The translations under genes were made by a program, and so were the position numbers. A stretch of DNA of 64,000 nt from Bacteroidetes bacterium MedPE-SWsnd-G2 (lineage in GTDB: Bacteria > Bacteroidota > Bacteroidia > Flavobacteriales > Flavobacteriaceae). Shown one piece after another: positions 27,964 through 36,021 of this stretch. The notes beneath the pieces are model-generated. The model was not told where the DNA came from and did not search any database. It worked only from the letters and a program-made list of their open reading frames with translations. The number at the start of each line of letters is the position of its first letter. Position 1 is the stretch's first letter. Where the stretch lies: NCBI GenBank assembly GCA_001874335.1, contig MPDE01000014.1:51777-115776 (forward strand), given 5' to 3'.

Positions 27964-29055
27964 ATGAGTGGATATAAAGTTATAATATCTGGAGGCGGAA
28001 CTGGAGGGCATATTTACCCTGCTATCGCCATTGCTAATGAGATAAAATCTCGTTACCCAGATACGCAATTTTTATTTGTAGGAGCGAAAGATCGCATGGA
28101 GATGGAGAAGGTGCCAGAAGCTGGTTATGAAATTGAAGGGCTTTGGATTTCTGGTTTACAACGAGAGTTGACCATGAAAAATCTAATGTTCCCTGTGAAA
28201 TTGGTGAGCAGTCTTGCAAAAGCATCAAAGATAATTAGGCAATTTAAGCCTGATATTGCTATTGGTACCGGAGGGTATGCGAGTGGCGCATTATTGTATA
28301 TGGCGGCATCAAAGGGGATTCCAACTTTAATTCAAGAACAGAATTCATTTCCGGGGATTACCAATAAGTTATTAGCTAAAAAGGCTGATAAAATTTGTGT
28401 GGCCTATGATAATTTAGAACGTTTTTTTCCGAAGGAAAAACTCATAAAAACAGGAAATCCAATTAGGCAAGATATAAGCAGCATTGGAGATAAAGCCGTT
28501 GCTGCCAAAGATCATTTTGGTCTAAAACACGGTAAGCATACATTGCTGATTTTGGGCGGAAGTTTAGGGGCAAGACGAATTAATGAATTGATTGAAACTG
28601 AGCTTGAATTTTTTGAAACTCAAAATGTTCAAATTATATGGCAGTGCGGGAAGTTATATTTCGATGATTATAAAAGATATAATAAGCTTGATTTTGTTCA
28701 GGTGTTTCCATATTTAAATACAATGGATTTAGCTTATGCAGCAGCAGATATTATTATCTCCAGAGCAGGAGCGAGTTCGGTGTCAGAATTATGTGTGGTA
28801 GGAAAACCAGTAATGTTCATTCCGTCACCAAACGTAGCAGAGGATCATCAAACTAAAAATGCGATGGCGGTGGTTGATAAGGATGCGGCCATTTTGATTA
28901 AAGAATCAGATTTAGATATCGATTTCCAAAACAAATTTGAACAATTGGTGAAGTCCAGTGAAAAGCAAGTAGAGTTAGGACAGAATATTAAAAAATTAGC
29001 ATTAGCAAACGCAACCAAAGACATTGTAGATGAGGTTGAACAATTGCTAAAATAA
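27964..29055 (+). CDS. murG: UDP-GlcNAc:lipid I N-acetylglucosaminyltransferase
   Basis: The 363-residue GT28 enzyme converts lipid I to lipid II at the cytoplasmic face of the membrane. [16 protein letters not shown] is the N-terminal loop. [38 protein letters not shown] and [13 protein letters not shown] are the family motifs. The start immediately follows the ftsW stop with no gap. Confidence 0.97.
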   Translation: MSGYKVIISGGGTGGHIYPAIAIANEIKSRYPDTQFLFVGAKDRMEMEKVPEAGYEIEGLWISGLQRELTMKNLMFPVKLVSSLAKASKIIRQFKPDIAIGTGGYASGALLYMAASKGIPTLIQEQNSFPGITNKLLAKKADKICVAYDNLERFFPKEKLIKTGNPIRQDISSIGDKAVAAKDHFGLKHGKHTLLILGGSLGARRINELIETELEFFETQNVQIIWQCGKLYFDDYKRYNKLDFVQVFPYLNTMDLAYAAADIIISRAGASSVSELCVVGKPVMFIPSPNVAEDHQTKNAMAVVDKDAAILIKESDLDIDFQNKFEQLVKSSEKQVELGQNIKKLALANATKDIVDEVEQLLK

Positions 29056-29056
29056 A

Positions 29057-30400
29057 ATGGATATAAATCGTATACATAACATTTATTTTGTGGGCATCGG
29101 CGGAATTGGGATGAGTGCTTTGGCGCGCTATTTTATTTCGGCCAATAAACATGTTGCGGGATACGATAAAACACCAACTAAAATCACATCAGATTTAGTG
29201 GAGTTAGGTGTAGAAATTCATTTTGAAGATGACATTAAGCAAATCCATTCAAGATTTCTCAACGCAAAGGAAACCCTGGTTGTTTACACGCCAGCAATCC
29301 CTCAGAATCATCTGGAACTCAATTATTTTAAAACTCGAGGTTTTGAAATTATGAAACGTTCAGAGGTTCTTGGTTTGATAACCAAGGGTACCTATTGCTT
29401 GGCTGTGGCTGGAACACACGGTAAAACGACCACCACAAGTATTTTAGGTCATTTGCTCAATGTGTGTGATGTGTCTGTAACGGCATTTTTAGGTGGTATA
29501 ACAGAAAATTACAATTCCAATATCATTTTAAATGGTCAGGATGTAACCGTGGTTGAGGCAGATGAGTTTGATAGATCGTTTTTGACGCTTTCACCAGATT
29601 TGGCTGCAATTACTTCTATGGATGCAGATCATTTAGATATCTATGGCGAATCTAAAGCTTTAGAAGATTCGTTTGTAGAATTTACACAACGCATAAAGCC
29701 TAACGGAAAACTGTTTGTAAAATCAGGATTACCATTAAAAGGAATAACATACGGAATAGAAGATGGCTCCGATTATGAAGCCATAAACGTAACTATAAAC
29801 AATGGCGCTTATCAATTTGATGTGAACACACCAAATGGAGTGCTTAAAGATTTTAAATTTGACCTACCAGGTAGACATAATTTGTCGAATGCATTAATAG
29901 CCTTGGCGATGGCTGTGGAGTATGGTTGCCCTCACCAGCAGCTCGCCAAAGCTTTAGCATCTTACAAAGGTGTGAAAAGACGATTTACCTACCATTTAAA
30001 ATCGGAATCAAAAATTTACATAGATGATTATGCACATCATCCAACAGAAATTGAAGCGGTGCATCAAGCCGTAAGAGAGTGTTACCCTGAGGATAAAATA
30101 ATGGCAGTGTTTCAGCCGCATTTATTCTCAAGAACTCAAGATTTTGTTGATGATTTTGCGCATAGTTTAGCCTTGTTTGATGAGCTTGTATTATTAGATA
30201 TTTACCCTGCTCGAGAATTACCCATTCCTGGTGTGACTTCGTCATGGTTATTTGATAAAATCAAGTCTAATCACAAACAGTTAGGGATAAAAGATAATTT
30301 ACCAGAATATGTTAAAACTTCAGAAGCAAGAGTGATTTTAACACTGGGTGCTGGGGATATTGGTATGGAAGTAGAACGTGTAAAAGCAGCCTTATTATGA
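29057..30400 (+). CDS. murC: UDP-MurNAc:L-alanine ligase
   Basis: The 447-residue first Mur ligase attaches L-alanine to UDP-MurNAc. FVGIGGIGMSALARYF is the N-terminal nucleotide fold; AVAGTHGKTTTTS is the ATP loop. EADEFDRSF, DADHLDIYG and IDDYAHHPTEIEA are conserved family segments. It starts one base after the murG stop. Its own stop overlaps the ftsQ start in an ATGA arrangement, so ftsQ translation is probably coupled. Confidence 0.97.
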   Translation: MDINRIHNIYFVGIGGIGMSALARYFISANKHVAGYDKTPTKITSDLVELGVEIHFEDDIKQIHSRFLNAKETLVVYTPAIPQNHLELNYFKTRGFEIMKRSEVLGLITKGTYCLAVAGTHGKTTTTSILGHLLNVCDVSVTAFLGGITENYNSNIILNGQDVTVVEADEFDRSFLTLSPDLAAITSMDADHLDIYGESKALEDSFVEFTQRIKPNGKLFVKSGLPLKGITYGIEDGSDYEAINVTINNGAYQFDVNTPNGVLKDFKFDLPGRHNLSNALIALAMAVEYGCPHQQLAKALASYKGVKRRFTYHLKSESKIYIDDYAHHPTEIEAVHQAVRECYPEDKIMAVFQPHLFSRTQDFVDDFAHSLALFDELVLLDIYPARELPIPGVTSSWLFDKIKSNHKQLGIKDNLPEYVKTSEARVILTLGAGDIGMEVERVKAALL

Positions 30401-31116
30401 ACGTAAATTTTCAAAATATAGGTCTTGCATTTGTGCTCTTAGCTACTGGTGGTTTATTGGCGTTTTCTTCGGTGAAAAATAGCAAAAGAAACCTGGAAGA
30501 TTTAAATGTTGAATTTGTTGGTGAAGACAACTTGTTCATTCAGCAGGAGACTGTTAGTAAATTGTTAATACAAAATTATGAAGCGGTTACAAATGTGCCT
30601 AAAGATATTATAGATTTGAATGGATTAGAATCTGCCCTAAATTCAAATCCTATGATAAAGGAAGCGCAGGTGTATTTGTCTGTAGATGGTGTGCTTACCG
30701 CTCAAGTTAGACAAAAGACGCCTGTTGCGCGTGTACAAACAAATGCCGCCTACTACATAGACGATCAAGGTTCGTTTATGCCGTTGTCAAAAAATTATAC
30801 AGCAAGAGTGCCTTTAGTAACTGGTGCAATTGATAAAAATAATTTGGAGGAAGCGTATGTTTTGGCAAAAAAAATAGAATCTGATGCGTTCTTAAAAGCT
30901 CACGTTGTTGAGATCCATCAAAAAGAGAATAACACATTCAATCTTAGATTTAGAGATTACAGTTTTGTAATTCAATTGGGGACATTGAGTGTATTAGATA
31001 AAAAAATAAACAACCTTAAAGCCTTTTATCAAAAAGCATTAAAAGATAAAAGTCTTAGCCGTTACAGTACGGTGAATTTGGCTTATGATAGCCAAGTAAT
31101 CTGTACGAAAAAGTAA
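30397..31116 (+). CDS. ftsQ: FtsQ-like cell division protein
   Basis: This 239-residue protein has one N-terminal membrane helix (around residues 8-24) and a periplasmic region carrying a POTRA-like segment followed by the FtsQ domain with VRQKTPVARVQTNAAYYIDDQGSFMPLS, the conserved Bacteroidota core. FtsQ links early and late divisome proteins. It is placed between murC and ftsA, as is general for the order. It overlaps murC by 4 bp and ends three bases before ftsA. Confidence 0.93.
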   Translation: MNVNFQNIGLAFVLLATGGLLAFSSVKNSKRNLEDLNVEFVGEDNLFIQQETVSKLLIQNYEAVTNVPKDIIDLNGLESALNSNPMIKEAQVYLSVDGVLTAQVRQKTPVARVQTNAAYYIDDQGSFMPLSKNYTARVPLVTGAIDKNNLEEAYVLAKKIESDAFLKAHVVEIHQKENNTFNLRFRDYSFVIQLGTLSVLDKKINNLKAFYQKALKDKSLSRYSTVNLAYDSQVICTKK

Positions 31117-31119
31117 ACT

Positions 31120-32454
31120 ATGGAACATAACAGAATTTCAGTAGGATTAGATATTGGTACGACCAAAATCGTTGCCATGATTGGCCAAAAAAATGAATAC
31201 GGGAAAGTTGAGATTTTAGGTATTGGAAAATCTAAAAGTTTAGGAGTGCACAGGGGAGTAGTGAGTAATATAACGCAAACTATTCAGTCTATTCAGCAAG
31301 CTGTTCAGGAAGCAGAGGCAGAATCAGGACTTTCTATTGAAAAGGTAACGGTTGGAATTGCGGGACAACACATCAGAAGTATTCAACATAGTGATTATAT
31401 CACCAGAGAGAATTCAGACGAGGTGATTAGTGAACATGATATTGATATGTTGATTAATCAGGTTCATAAATTGGTGATGTTGCCAGGTGAAGAAATTATT
31501 CATGTATTGCCACAAGAATATAAAATTGATGGACAAGCAGAAATCAAAGAGCCTATCGGGATGTATGGTGGACGTTTGGAAGCGAGCTTTCATGTGGTTG
31601 TAGGGCAAATATCTTCAATTAGAAATATTGGACGTTGTGTTCAAAATTCGGGATTGGAGCTTGATAGTATAACCTTAGAGCCATTGGCATCGGCCGATTC
31701 GGTTTTAAGTCAAGAAGAAAAAGAAGCTGGAGTAGCACTTATCGATATAGGTGGTGGTACTACAGATTTAGCCATTTTTAAAGATGGTATTATTAGACAT
31801 ACTGCAGTAATACCTTTCGGGGGAAATGTAATTACTGAAGATATAAAAGGCGGTTGTTCAATTATTGAAAAACAAGCCGAACTCTTAAAAGTGAAATTCG
31901 GTTCTACTTGGCCGGGTGAGAATAAGGATAATGAAATAGTGTCAATTCCGGGACTTCGTGGTAGAGAACCGAAAGAAATCACACTTAAAAATTTATCAAA
32001 AATTATTCATGCTCGTGTAAAGGAGATTATCGAACAGGTTTTTGTAGAGATTAAAAACTATGATCATGGGGATCAGAAAAACAAACTAATTGCTGGTATT
32101 GTATTAACAGGTGGTGGTAGCCAGTTAAAACATTTAAAGCAATTGGTAGAGTATATTACAGGTATGGATACCAGAATTGGTTATCCTAACGAACATCTTG
32201 CTGGGGAAAGTGATGATGAGATTGCAAGCCCGTTATATGCTACTGCTGTTGGTTTGGTGATGGATGGGCTTAAACGTATGGAACGTCAAGTTGAAGAAGA
32301 AATGCCAGAGGTCGAAGAAACAGAGGGTGTTTCTGAAATCGAGGATTCTGAAACCGAAACTACTGAAGTGCCAGAGCCGCCTAAAAAGCCAACTAAAAAC
32401 TTCTTACAATCGTTTTCAGATCGATTAAAAGATTTTTTAGATAACGCAGAATAG
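31120..32454 (+). CDS. ftsA: cell division actin homologue FtsA
   Basis: This 444-residue actin-fold ATPase tethers FtsZ to the membrane. GLDIGTTKIVAMIG near residues 9-22 is phosphate loop 1. ALIDIGGGTTDLAIF around residue 209 is phosphate loop 2. GIVLTGGGSQLKHL is the adenosine motif. The C-terminal 45 residues are acidic and then end in a short amphipathic helix (NFLQSFSDRLKDFLDN), the membrane-targeting sequence. It lies 54 bp upstream of ftsZ. Confidence 0.97.
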   Translation: MEHNRISVGLDIGTTKIVAMIGQKNEYGKVEILGIGKSKSLGVHRGVVSNITQTIQSIQQAVQEAEAESGLSIEKVTVGIAGQHIRSIQHSDYITRENSDEVISEHDIDMLINQVHKLVMLPGEEIIHVLPQEYKIDGQAEIKEPIGMYGGRLEASFHVVVGQISSIRNIGRCVQNSGLELDSITLEPLASADSVLSQEEKEAGVALIDIGGGTTDLAIFKDGIIRHTAVIPFGGNVITEDIKGGCSIIEKQAELLKVKFGSTWPGENKDNEIVSIPGLRGREPKEITLKNLSKIIHARVKEIIEQVFVEIKNYDHGDQKNKLIAGIVLTGGGSQLKHLKQLVEYITGMDTRIGYPNEHLAGESDDEIASPLYATAVGLVMDGLKRMERQVEEEMPEVEETEGVSEIEDSETETTEVPEPPKKPTKNFLQSFSDRLKDFLDNAE

Positions 32455-32508
32455 AATACAATTTAAGGAAGAGATTAAACAAATAATTACCAATAAACTA
32501 AAACATTT

Positions 32509-34446
32509 ATGAGCAACAATAATGTACTTGGGAATATTGAATTTGATTTACCAAAACACCGTTCTAACGTCATCAAGGTCATTGGTGTAGGTGGAGGCGG
32601 TAGTAATGCTATCAATCACATGTTTCAACAAGGGATAAAAGGAGTGGATTTTGTAATCTGTAATACAGATTCTCAAGCACTTCAAAATAGTGGAGTACCG
32701 AATAAAATTCAGTTGGGGGTTAACCTTACCGAAGGTTTAGGTGCTGGAGCTAATCCAGATGTTGGTGAAGAGGCCGCAAGAGAAAGTCATGAAGACATTT
32801 TACGCATGTTAGACGCCAATACTAAAATGGTGTTTATTACTGCTGGAATGGGTGGTGGTACCGGTACTGGTGCTGCACCAGTAATTGCTCAAATGGCAAA
32901 AGAAATGGATATCCTTACTGTTGGTGTTGTGACTATGCCTTTTCAGTTTGAAGGTAAAACCAGAAATGAACAAGCGCAACGCGGCATTGAGAAATTACGT
33001 GAGCATGTAGATTCTTTAGTCGTTATAAATAATAACAAACTTCGTGAAGTTTATGGTAACCTTGGTTTTAAAGCAGGGTTCTCAAAAGCAGACGAGGTGT
33101 TATCTACGGCATCAAGAGGTATTGCAGAAGTTATAACAACGCACTACACTCAAAATATTGATTTACGTGATGCTAAAACAGTGTTGAGTAATAGTGGTAC
33201 TGCAATTATGGGGTCTGCTACAGCTTCTGGGCAATCAAGAGCGCCTGAGGCCATTATGAAAGCCTTAGATTCCCCACTACTTAATGATAATAAAATTACA
33301 GGTGCTAAAAACGTATTGTTGCTTATCGTTTCAGGAACCGAAGAAATTACTTTAGATGAGATTGGTGAAATAAATGACCATATCCAAACTGAAGCAGGTA
33401 ACAGTGCAAATATTATAATGGGTGTTGGTGAAGATGAGAGTCTTCAAGAGTCAATTTCTGTTACGATTATTGCTACTGGATTTGATATAGATCAACAACA
33501 TGAAATTTCAAATTTAGAAGCAAAGAAAGTTGTTCATGCTTTAGAAGAAGATAAATCAAATGATAAGGAGAAATCTGTTGCGGCTCCAGCTATAATCAGG
33601 CCTGATATTATTCTTGAAAAGGAACCAGAACAACCAGAGGTTATTCGTCATACTTTAGAGTTTGAGGAGGCTGAAACAGTTGAAGCAGAAGAGGTAAACG
33701 AAACTCCAGAATTGGATTTGGTGCCCACTACCGATTTCCTTAAAGAATTAAACGTGGTTTGTGAGGAAGTCTTGGGAGTTGCGCCAGTAAACGAAGACGA
33801 CTTTGTAATCACATCGGCTCAACCTGAGGTTGCTCCTGTAGAAGAGGAATCTAAAGAGGAAGAGCAAATTACTTTAAGTTTTGATTTGCCAATAACGCCA
33901 AAGACAGAGCCTAAAAAGGAAGAAGAGCCTGCGTCTGAAAAAGTGATGTTTACTTTAGAAGAAGAGGTTAGAGATATAAAAGTTAATGATGCTGTTGAGG
34001 TAATTCCGGTAACAGAAGTGAATTCTCAAGGCGTGAAGCGTTATGCCTTAGATGATTTTGATATCGAAGAGCCTACTAAAAAAGAGGTAAAAGAGATTTT
34101 ACTTGAAGACGAAGAGATTGTTTTTGAAAAGAAACAAGTGATTTCTGAAGTAGAAACTGAGCCTATTGAAGAGGAAATAGATCCTTTAAACAGTCCAATT
34201 TCCGAATTATTAAAAAGTAGAGCCAACGAGCGTCGCCGAAAAATGAAGGATTTTAATTATAAATTCAATTCGGCTAAAATAGATGAAATAGAAAAAGAAC
34301 CTGCTTATAAGAGACAAGGTGTGAATTTGGAAGATGCTCAGCATTCTTCTGATACTACTACTTCAAGGTTGTCCGTCGGTACAGATGATAATAACGACGT
34401 ACAATTAAGAAGTAACAATTCATTTTTACACGACAACGTAGATTAA
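32509..34446 (+). CDS. ftsZ: cell division tubulin homologue FtsZ
   Basis: This GTPase polymerises into the Z-ring. KVIGVGGGGSNAINHM and the tubulin signature GGGTGTG at residues 115-121 bind GTP, and NIDLRDAKTVLSNSG contains the T7-loop aspartates. The folded core ends near residue 330. A very long acidic, proline-containing linker of about 250 residues follows, rich in Glu, Val and Pro. A conserved C-terminal peptide (EKEPAYKRQGVNLE) stands near residue 605, followed by a further 35-residue tail. The total of 645 residues is far above the 383 of E. coli but usual for Flavobacteriia. Confidence 0.97.
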   Translation: MSNNNVLGNIEFDLPKHRSNVIKVIGVGGGGSNAINHMFQQGIKGVDFVICNTDSQALQNSGVPNKIQLGVNLTEGLGAGANPDVGEEAARESHEDILRMLDANTKMVFITAGMGGGTGTGAAPVIAQMAKEMDILTVGVVTMPFQFEGKTRNEQAQRGIEKLREHVDSLVVINNNKLREVYGNLGFKAGFSKADEVLSTASRGIAEVITTHYTQNIDLRDAKTVLSNSGTAIMGSATASGQSRAPEAIMKALDSPLLNDNKITGAKNVLLLIVSGTEEITLDEIGEINDHIQTEAGNSANIIMGVGEDESLQESISVTIIATGFDIDQQHEISNLEAKKVVHALEEDKSNDKEKSVAAPAIIRPDIILEKEPEQPEVIRHTLEFEEAETVEAEEVNETPELDLVPTTDFLKELNVVCEEVLGVAPVNEDDFVITSAQPEVAPVEEESKEEEQITLSFDLPITPKTEPKKEEEPASEKVMFTLEEEVRDIKVNDAVEVIPVTEVNSQGVKRYALDDFDIEEPTKKEVKEILLEDEEIVFEKKQVISEVETEPIEEEIDPLNSPISELLKSRANERRRKMKDFNYKFNSAKIDEIEKEPAYKRQGVNLEDAQHSSDTTTSRLSVGTDDNNDVQLRSNNSFLHDNVD

Positions 34447-34482
34447 TAGCAAAATTTTAGTTTAGTGTTTCACACTTTAGTC

Positions 34483-34521
34483 AAACCCGGAATGTTATGC
34501 GTAACATTTCGGGTTTTCTTT
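34483..34521 (+). terminator. intrinsic terminator after ftsZ
   Basis: AAACCCGGAATGTTA pairs with TAACATTTCGGGTTT (15 bp with one G-T pair) around a TGCG loop, followed by TTTTC and a T-run. It closes the division cluster 36 bp after the ftsZ stop. Confidence 0.9.
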
Positions 34522-34522
34522 T

Positions 34523-34530
34523 TATCTTCG
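34523..34530 (+). promoter_or_regulatory. possible -7 box for the yqeY-tRNA unit
   Basis: TATCTTCG differs from TAnnTTTG at one base and sits 18 bp before the ATG at 34548, immediately after the ftsZ terminator. No TTG at -33 is evident. Confidence 0.35.
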
Positions 34531-34547
34531 CACAAATTAAAGGAATA

Positions 34548-34994
34548 ATGGGTTTACAACAAGATGTAATGGCAGCTATGAAAGCGGCTATGAAAGATAA
34601 AAATCAAATGGCGTTACAAGCCTTAAGAGCTATAAAATCTGAATTATTATTAGCACAAACTTCAGGGACTGGAGATGCGCTTTCAGAGGCTGATGAAATT
34701 AAAATTTTATCAAAATTAGTAAAGCAACGTAAAGATAGTGCTGCTATTTTTTCAGAGCAAAACAGAGAAGATTTGGCCGAACCAGAATTGGCGCAGGCAG
34801 AAGTAATCAGTCAGTTTTTGCCAGCGCAATTATCTGAGGCAGATATAGAAGCCGCAGTTGTAAAAGTAATTGCAGATACTGGAGCTCAAGGCATGAAAGA
34901 TATGGGTAAGGTAATGGGGATTGTGAGTCAGCAATTGGCTGGTCAAGCAGATGGTAAAACCATTTCTTCAATTGTAAAGCAAAAATTAGCATAA
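34548..34994 (+). CDS. GatB/YqeY-domain protein
   Basis: About 148 residues from the ATG at 34548 (MGLQQDVMAAMKAAMKDK). An in-frame start at 34497 would place the initiation codon inside the ftsZ terminator, so it was rejected. The protein is the stand-alone helical YqeY domain related to the tail of the amidotransferase subunit GatB. Such domains bind tRNA in GatB, but the role of the stand-alone form is not established. A tRNA-Arg gene begins ten bases after its stop codon. Confidence 0.92.
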   Translation: MGLQQDVMAAMKAAMKDKNQMALQALRAIKSELLLAQTSGTGDALSEADEIKILSKLVKQRKDSAAIFSEQNREDLAEPELAQAEVISQFLPAQLSEADIEAAVVKVIADTGAQGMKDMGKVMGIVSQQLAGQADGKTISSIVKQKLA

Positions 34995-35004
34995 TACAGG
35001 CAAT

Positions 35005-35078
35005 GGCCGCGTAGTTCAACTGAATAGAATATCAGATTTCGGCTCTGAGGGTTGGGGGTTTGAATCCCTCCGCGGTCA
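35005..35078 (+). tRNA. tRNA-Arg (anticodon UCG)
   Basis: The 74-nt cloverleaf folds fully. The acceptor arms are GGCCGCG (35005-35011) and CGCGGTC (35071-35077) with one G-U pair. The D-arm is GTTC/GAAT, and the anticodon stem TCAGA/TCTGA encloses loop TTTCGGC with TCG at 35039-35041. The T-arm is GGGGG/CCCTC. Discriminator A is at 35078 and no CCA is encoded. A20 and C35, the arginine identity bases, are present. Oddly, D-loop position 19 is A and T-loop position 56 is T, where nearly all tRNAs have G19 and C56; the pair is thus changed on both sides. Co-transcription with the preceding gene is likely. Confidence 0.9.
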
Positions 35079-35089
35079 CGAATGCATAG

Positions 35090-35120
35090 AAAAAGCAAGC
35101 TCTAAAAAGCTTGCTTTTTT
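35090..35120 (+). terminator. intrinsic terminator after tRNA-Arg
   Basis: AAAAAGCAAGCT and AGCTTGCTTTTT form a 12-bp stem around CTAAAA, ending in a T-run. The flanking CATAGAAAAAGCA (35085-35097) can pair alternatively with TGCTTTTTCTATG (35128-35140). Confidence 0.88.
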
Positions 35121-35130
35121 AGTTGCATGC

Positions 35131-35509
35131 TTTTTCTATGTTCAAAGCGGAGCTTTGAGGGATGCCCGCAGGGAATCCATTCGTGATTGGCTTGAATCGG
35201 AGTTTTCTTTTTCTATGTTCAAAGCGGAGCTTTGAGGGATGCCCTCAGGGAATCCATTCGTGATTGATTTGAATTGGAGTTTTCTTTTTCAATGTTCAAA
35301 GCGGAGCTTTGAGGGATGCCCGCAGGGAATCCATTCGTGATTGGCATGAATCGGCGTTTTCTTTTTCTATGTTCAAAGCGGAGCTTTGAGGGTTGCCCGC
35401 AGGGAATCCATTCGTGATTGATTTGAATCGGCGTTTTCTTTTTCCATGATCAAAGCGGAGCTTTGAGGGATGCCCTCAGGGAATCCATTCGTGACTGCCT
35501 TGACTTGGT
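35131..35509. repeat. tandem array of five 77-bp repeats downstream of tRNA-Arg
   Basis: Copies begin at 35131, 35208, 35285, 35362 and 35439, an exact 77-bp period; the fifth decays after about 70 bp. Each unit holds a T-rich lead, then CAAAGC-GGA-GCTTTG (a hairpin), then GGATGCCC-GCA-GGGAATCC (a second hairpin), then CATTCGTGA. Differences are few and many fall in loops (GCA or TCA). The unit ends TTTTTCTATG and CATTCGTGA are together the reverse complement of the sequence straddling the tRNA 3' end (TCACGAATGCATAGAAAAA, 35076-35094). There are no unique spacers, so this is not CRISPR. As 77 is not a multiple of three, it is not coding. Confidence 0.9.
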
Positions 35510-35696
35510 ATTCATTTTTGTCAAAATACCATAGTATTAGTTGTGATTTTTGTCCAGAATAAAACAATCCGTGGTTTAAGAGCTATTCAACTTACTGAAG
35601 TTTAACTATGTGGGATTTTACTATTATATTGAGTTTAATTTCCTTTTGTATTAAAGTTAATAGTTATAGTTTCGGTGCTAATATCCCCAGTTATGC
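35510..35696. other. intergenic sequence between the repeat array and a small membrane gene
   Basis: AT-rich sequence in which I see no gene, RNA or clear hairpin. Together with the repeat array it makes a gene-free stretch of about 575 bp. Confidence 0.5.
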
Positions 35697-35933
35697 ATGA
35701 AATTACCCCACTATTATCTCGCTGCATTTTTACCATTTTTATTAGTACTTTTAATATTAAATCTTGGCTCTGGAAAAGCATTTGTCATTTCGTTGTTATG
35801 CTATTATGTGTATAGAATGTGTTTGGATTACTATAAGTTAAAAACCAACGGAATTGTAAGCAAGAAGGATTTGTGGCAGTTTATAATCCCAATATGGACC
35901 TATTTTCATTTTAGGAATTTATATTTCAAGTAA
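35697..35933 (+). CDS. small membrane protein, unknown
   Basis: The 78 residues contain two hydrophobic segments (about residues 7-24 and 28-42) and a C-terminal basic-aromatic tail (DLWQFIIPIWTYFHFRNLYF). No family is recognised. The ATG follows no clear ribosome-binding sequence, which is normal here. The amino-acid composition and isolated placement between repeats and a CPBP protease gene suggest an accessory gene. It could instead be a chance reading frame, though the membrane pattern argues otherwise. Confidence 0.55.
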   Translation: MKLPHYYLAAFLPFLLVLLILNLGSGKAFVISLLCYYVYRMCLDYYKLKTNGIVSKKDLWQFIIPIWTYFHFRNLYFK

Positions 35934-36021
35934 AAAGATTGGACGGTCTTTTTAAATAAACACATAACGTATTAATGCTATTTTACTGTGTGCCAGACGG
36001 GTTGGTTTTATCTTTCTTTTT

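Noticed and set aside
35005..35078. tRNA pseudogene
   Set aside because: All four stems pair, the arginine identity bases are kept, and the 19-56 change is compensated. It is therefore treated as a functional tRNA.
35131..35509. CRISPR array
   Set aside because: The units are contiguous 77-bp repeats without unique spacers, and there are no cas genes in the window.
35373..35567. 64-residue minus-strand reading frame across the repeat array
   Set aside because: It runs through 77-bp repeats whose length is not a multiple of three, so each copy is read in a different frame. It has no domain pattern.
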